Below, in pieces: positions 37,008 through 38,349 of a stretch of 38,349 bases of DNA (position 1 is the first letter of the stretch; each line of letters begins with the position of its first letter). The DNA is from Candidatus Multivorans thiocomprendens. GTDB taxonomy: Bacteria > Acidobacteriota > Thermoanaerobaculia > Multivoradales > Multivoraceae. A program made the position numbers and the translations under genes. Under the pieces are notes generated by a model. It worked only from the letters and a program-made list of their open reading frames with translations. It had not been told where the DNA came from and ran no database searches. The stretch spans positions 1-38,349 of the forward strand of contig JAPVWO010000197.1 in the NCBI GenBank assembly GCA_027493375.1, given 5' to 3'.

Positions 37008-37406
37008 ATGGTTGAGCACGAGCAGGTACAGCCGCTGAGTGTCCCTGATCTCGAAGAGATCCGGGGCGGGGCATCCGCCTGCATCCTCTCCGAACTCAAA
37101 CAACTGCTTCAGATCTCCGACCTGGAACTCGTCGCGGTCGTCGGCATTCCGCGCCAGACCATGCTCCGCCGGCTCAAGCAGGGACGTCTCACCCGCCACG
37201 AAAGCGACCGGGCGGCGCGGTTGGCCCGGGTGTACAACGCGACGCTCGAGTTCTTCGACTACAACCACGAGAGCGCCGTCCACTGGCTGAAGCACCGTAA
37301 TCCGGCGTTGGGCGGCGAAACGCCTCTTGAGCATTCCGACACCGAGGTGGGCGCGGAAGAGGTCTTGGCGGTCCTCCACCGTCTCGCTCACGGCATCCCC
37401 CTGTGA
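37008..37406 (+). CDS. Antitoxin, Xre/MbcA/ParS type
   Basis: 132 residues, ATG 37008, GGAG 12 bases upstream. Residues about 25-85 form an Xre-like helix-turn-helix (LELVAVVGIPRQTMLRRLKQ, HESDRAARLARVYNATLEFF), and the end (WLKHRNPALGGETPLEHSDT, VLAVLHRLAHGIPL) is the DUF2384 domain that blocks the RES toxin. These antitoxins also repress their own operon; candidate operators are the short palindromes CCATATGG (36950-36957) and ACCAAATGGT (36971-36980). The toxin gene follows 7 bp later. Confidence 0.9.
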   Translation: MVEHEQVQPLSVPDLEEIRGGASACILSELKQLLQISDLELVAVVGIPRQTMLRRLKQGRLTRHESDRAARLARVYNATLEFFDYNHESAVHWLKHRNPALGGETPLEHSDTEVGAEEVLAVLHRLAHGIPL

Positions 37407-37413
37407 GCCTCGG

Positions 37414-37845
37414 ATGAAGGTCTGGCGGCTCGCCCGGACGCCCTGGGCGCCGGACGTGGACACGATCCTGAACGGCGAAGGAGCTCTGCGCCGTGGCGGC
37501 AGGTGGAGCTCTGCCGGAATGCGGGCCGTCTACTGCAGCGAGACCTCGTCCCTCGCCCTGCTCGAGGTCCTCGTCGGCCTGCCCTTCGGTGTGAACCATC
37601 TGGCCTACCGGATCTTGGACCTGACGGTCCCGGACGACTCGATCGCCCATCTCGACGTCGAGCCGGCGGCCACCGATAGCCAGAGCCTGGGCGCCGCCGC
37701 CCTGGGCCGCCACCTGGCTATCGCCGTACCGAGCGTCGTCAATCCGCTCGAGAAGAACGTCGTCATCAACCCGATGCATCCACGGTTCGACCGTGTGAAG
37801 CCGGGCTTGCTGCGGTCGTTTGAACTCGACCCGTGGCTCAGGTGA
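37414..37845 (+). CDS. RES-domain toxin (NAD+-degrading)
   Basis: 143 residues from ATG 37414; an in-frame ATG at 37327 lies inside the antitoxin. RES domain with the Arg-Glu-Ser set: VWRLARTPWAPD (Arg), GGRWSSAGMRAVYCSETSSL (second Arg region and Glu follow), ALLEVLVGL, and AIAVPSVVNPLEKNVVINP (Ser). Known RES toxins such as MbcT and Res split NAD+ and stop growth until the antitoxin binds. Length is normal and all key residues are present, so the toxin looks active. Confidence 0.9.
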   Translation: MKVWRLARTPWAPDVDTILNGEGALRRGGRWSSAGMRAVYCSETSSLALLEVLVGLPFGVNHLAYRILDLTVPDDSIAHLDVEPAATDSQSLGAAALGRHLAIAVPSVVNPLEKNVVINPMHPRFDRVKPGLLRSFELDPWLR

Positions 37846-37980
37846 GACCGCTGGCTCGCGCTCGGAATCTCCTCCCGAATCCGCCTTCGTCTGAGGGAGT
37901 GTTACCGTGCCCTTGATGCGTCCAAGCGGGAGGTCGCGACTCTCACAACAGAGCTCACGGCGAGGGGGCGAACGGCGGCG

Positions 37981-38307
37981 ATGTCTCGGCAAGCTGTCAT
38001 GACAGCGCGTGAAGACCACTATCTCGGGATCTTCGTAGACTGCGTGCGGTCCTGCGCCGCGTACCGCCCGAAGTTCGGCCAGGGTAAGGGCGCCGGTCTG
38101 ACCCTGGCGGAGTTCCGGGATCTCTATCGTGCGGACCCGTTCTACATGTGGCTTGGGCTCGACGATCCGAAGCTCTACACGGCCCATCGCTCTGCCGGCG
38201 GGATGACGAGCATCTACAGGCAGATCGGCATCGCCTGCGAGCGTGTGTTCCGGAGCTATGGTCGAAATTCGTGTACGGGGGTTGAGGTAGGCGGCGTGCC
38301 CTGCTGA
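37981..38307 (+). CDS. Unrecognised protein, possibly 5'- and 3'-altered
   Basis: 108 residues from the first ATG. I cannot name the family. The segment YLGIFVDCVRSCAAYRPKFG, EFRDLYRADPFYMWLGLDD, GGMTSIYRQIGIACERVFR is strongly protein-like, with many aromatic residues. The same frame is open and helix-like upstream to just after the toxin stop (RECYRALDASKREVATLTTE from about 37894), but contains no ATG, GTG or TTG; CTG 37891 is possible. After ERVFR the sequence (SYGRNSCTGVEVGGVPC) looks less natural, so the 3' end may be frameshifted. Together these suggest a damaged or truncated gene. Size and companions (toxin-antitoxin) leave open a defence role such as a restriction enzyme, but nothing proves it. 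Confidence 0.55.
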   Translation: MSRQAVMTAREDHYLGIFVDCVRSCAAYRPKFGQGKGAGLTLAEFRDLYRADPFYMWLGLDDPKLYTAHRSAGGMTSIYRQIGIACERVFRSYGRNSCTGVEVGGVPC

Positions 38308-38337
38308 GATCGGTTTTCGGAAATCGACGACAACAGC

Positions 38338-38345
38338 AAAGGAGG
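38338..38345 (+). promoter_or_regulatory. Ribosome-binding site of a gene beyond the window
   Basis: AAAGGAGG is a near-perfect Shine-Dalgarno sequence. The start codon should lie just past 38349. Confidence 0.5.
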
Positions 38346-38349
38346 CACG

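Overview
The window is GC-rich, densely coded, and dominated by exported proteins. The gene families point to the phylum Acidobacteriota: VWFA-related proteins of the acidobacterial type, an Oar-like TonB-dependent receptor with an N-terminal carboxypeptidase-regulatory domain, many TPR proteins, CRTAC1-type FG-GAP/UnbV proteins, a DUF1552/DUF1592 pair, and a PQQ beta-propeller dehydrogenase. The phylum call is inference from gene content, and I would not name a class. I see no rRNA, tRNA, CRISPR array or insertion sequence.

Layout. 1-5784: tail of a VWFA-type gene (+), then a minus-strand group of a lipoprotein (transglutaminase-like plus TPR), an intact VWFA-related gene, and a frameshifted paralogue. 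5785-12559: a 504-bp regulatory gap with a very good sigma-54 promoter, an Oar-like TonB receptor, a strong terminator, a secreted TPR protein, and a sulfatase-like lipoprotein with TPRs. 12560-23438: a six-gene minus-strand run, transcribed in the order SpeA-like decarboxylase, CRTAC1, TPR, CRTAC1, CRTAC1, TPR, with very tight coupling and several non-ATG starts. 23510-28077: glycerate 2-kinase (+), a broken enolase (-), a PQQ dehydrogenase (+). 28095-28195: a structured repeat. 28236-32817: DUF1552, a broken DUF1592-type gene and an S10 peptidase, all minus. 32887-36814: metallo-beta-lactamase (MBL)-fold hydrolase, DUF3311 plus sodium:solute symporter, phosphofructokinase (+). 36820-38349: a second copy of the repeat, a 15-bp hairpin, an Xre/MbcA-RES toxin-antitoxin pair, an unrecognised gene, and the ribosome-binding site of a gene beyond the edge.

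How genes fit together. Glycerate 2-kinase makes 2-phosphoglycerate and enolase consumes it; they lie tail to tail. DUF3311 and the symporter are a known pair. The CRTAC1/TPR run looks like one exported assembly of calcium-binding propellers and TPR scaffolds, but its function is unknown.

Two results stand out. First, three genes (VWFA paralogue, enolase, DUF1592-type) each carry an internal deletion that also breaks the frame by the same class, so either this locus is decaying or the assembly is faulty here. Second, the repeat at 28095-28195 and 36820-36851 exists in a compact and an expanded form, the latter holding two extra perfect hairpins.
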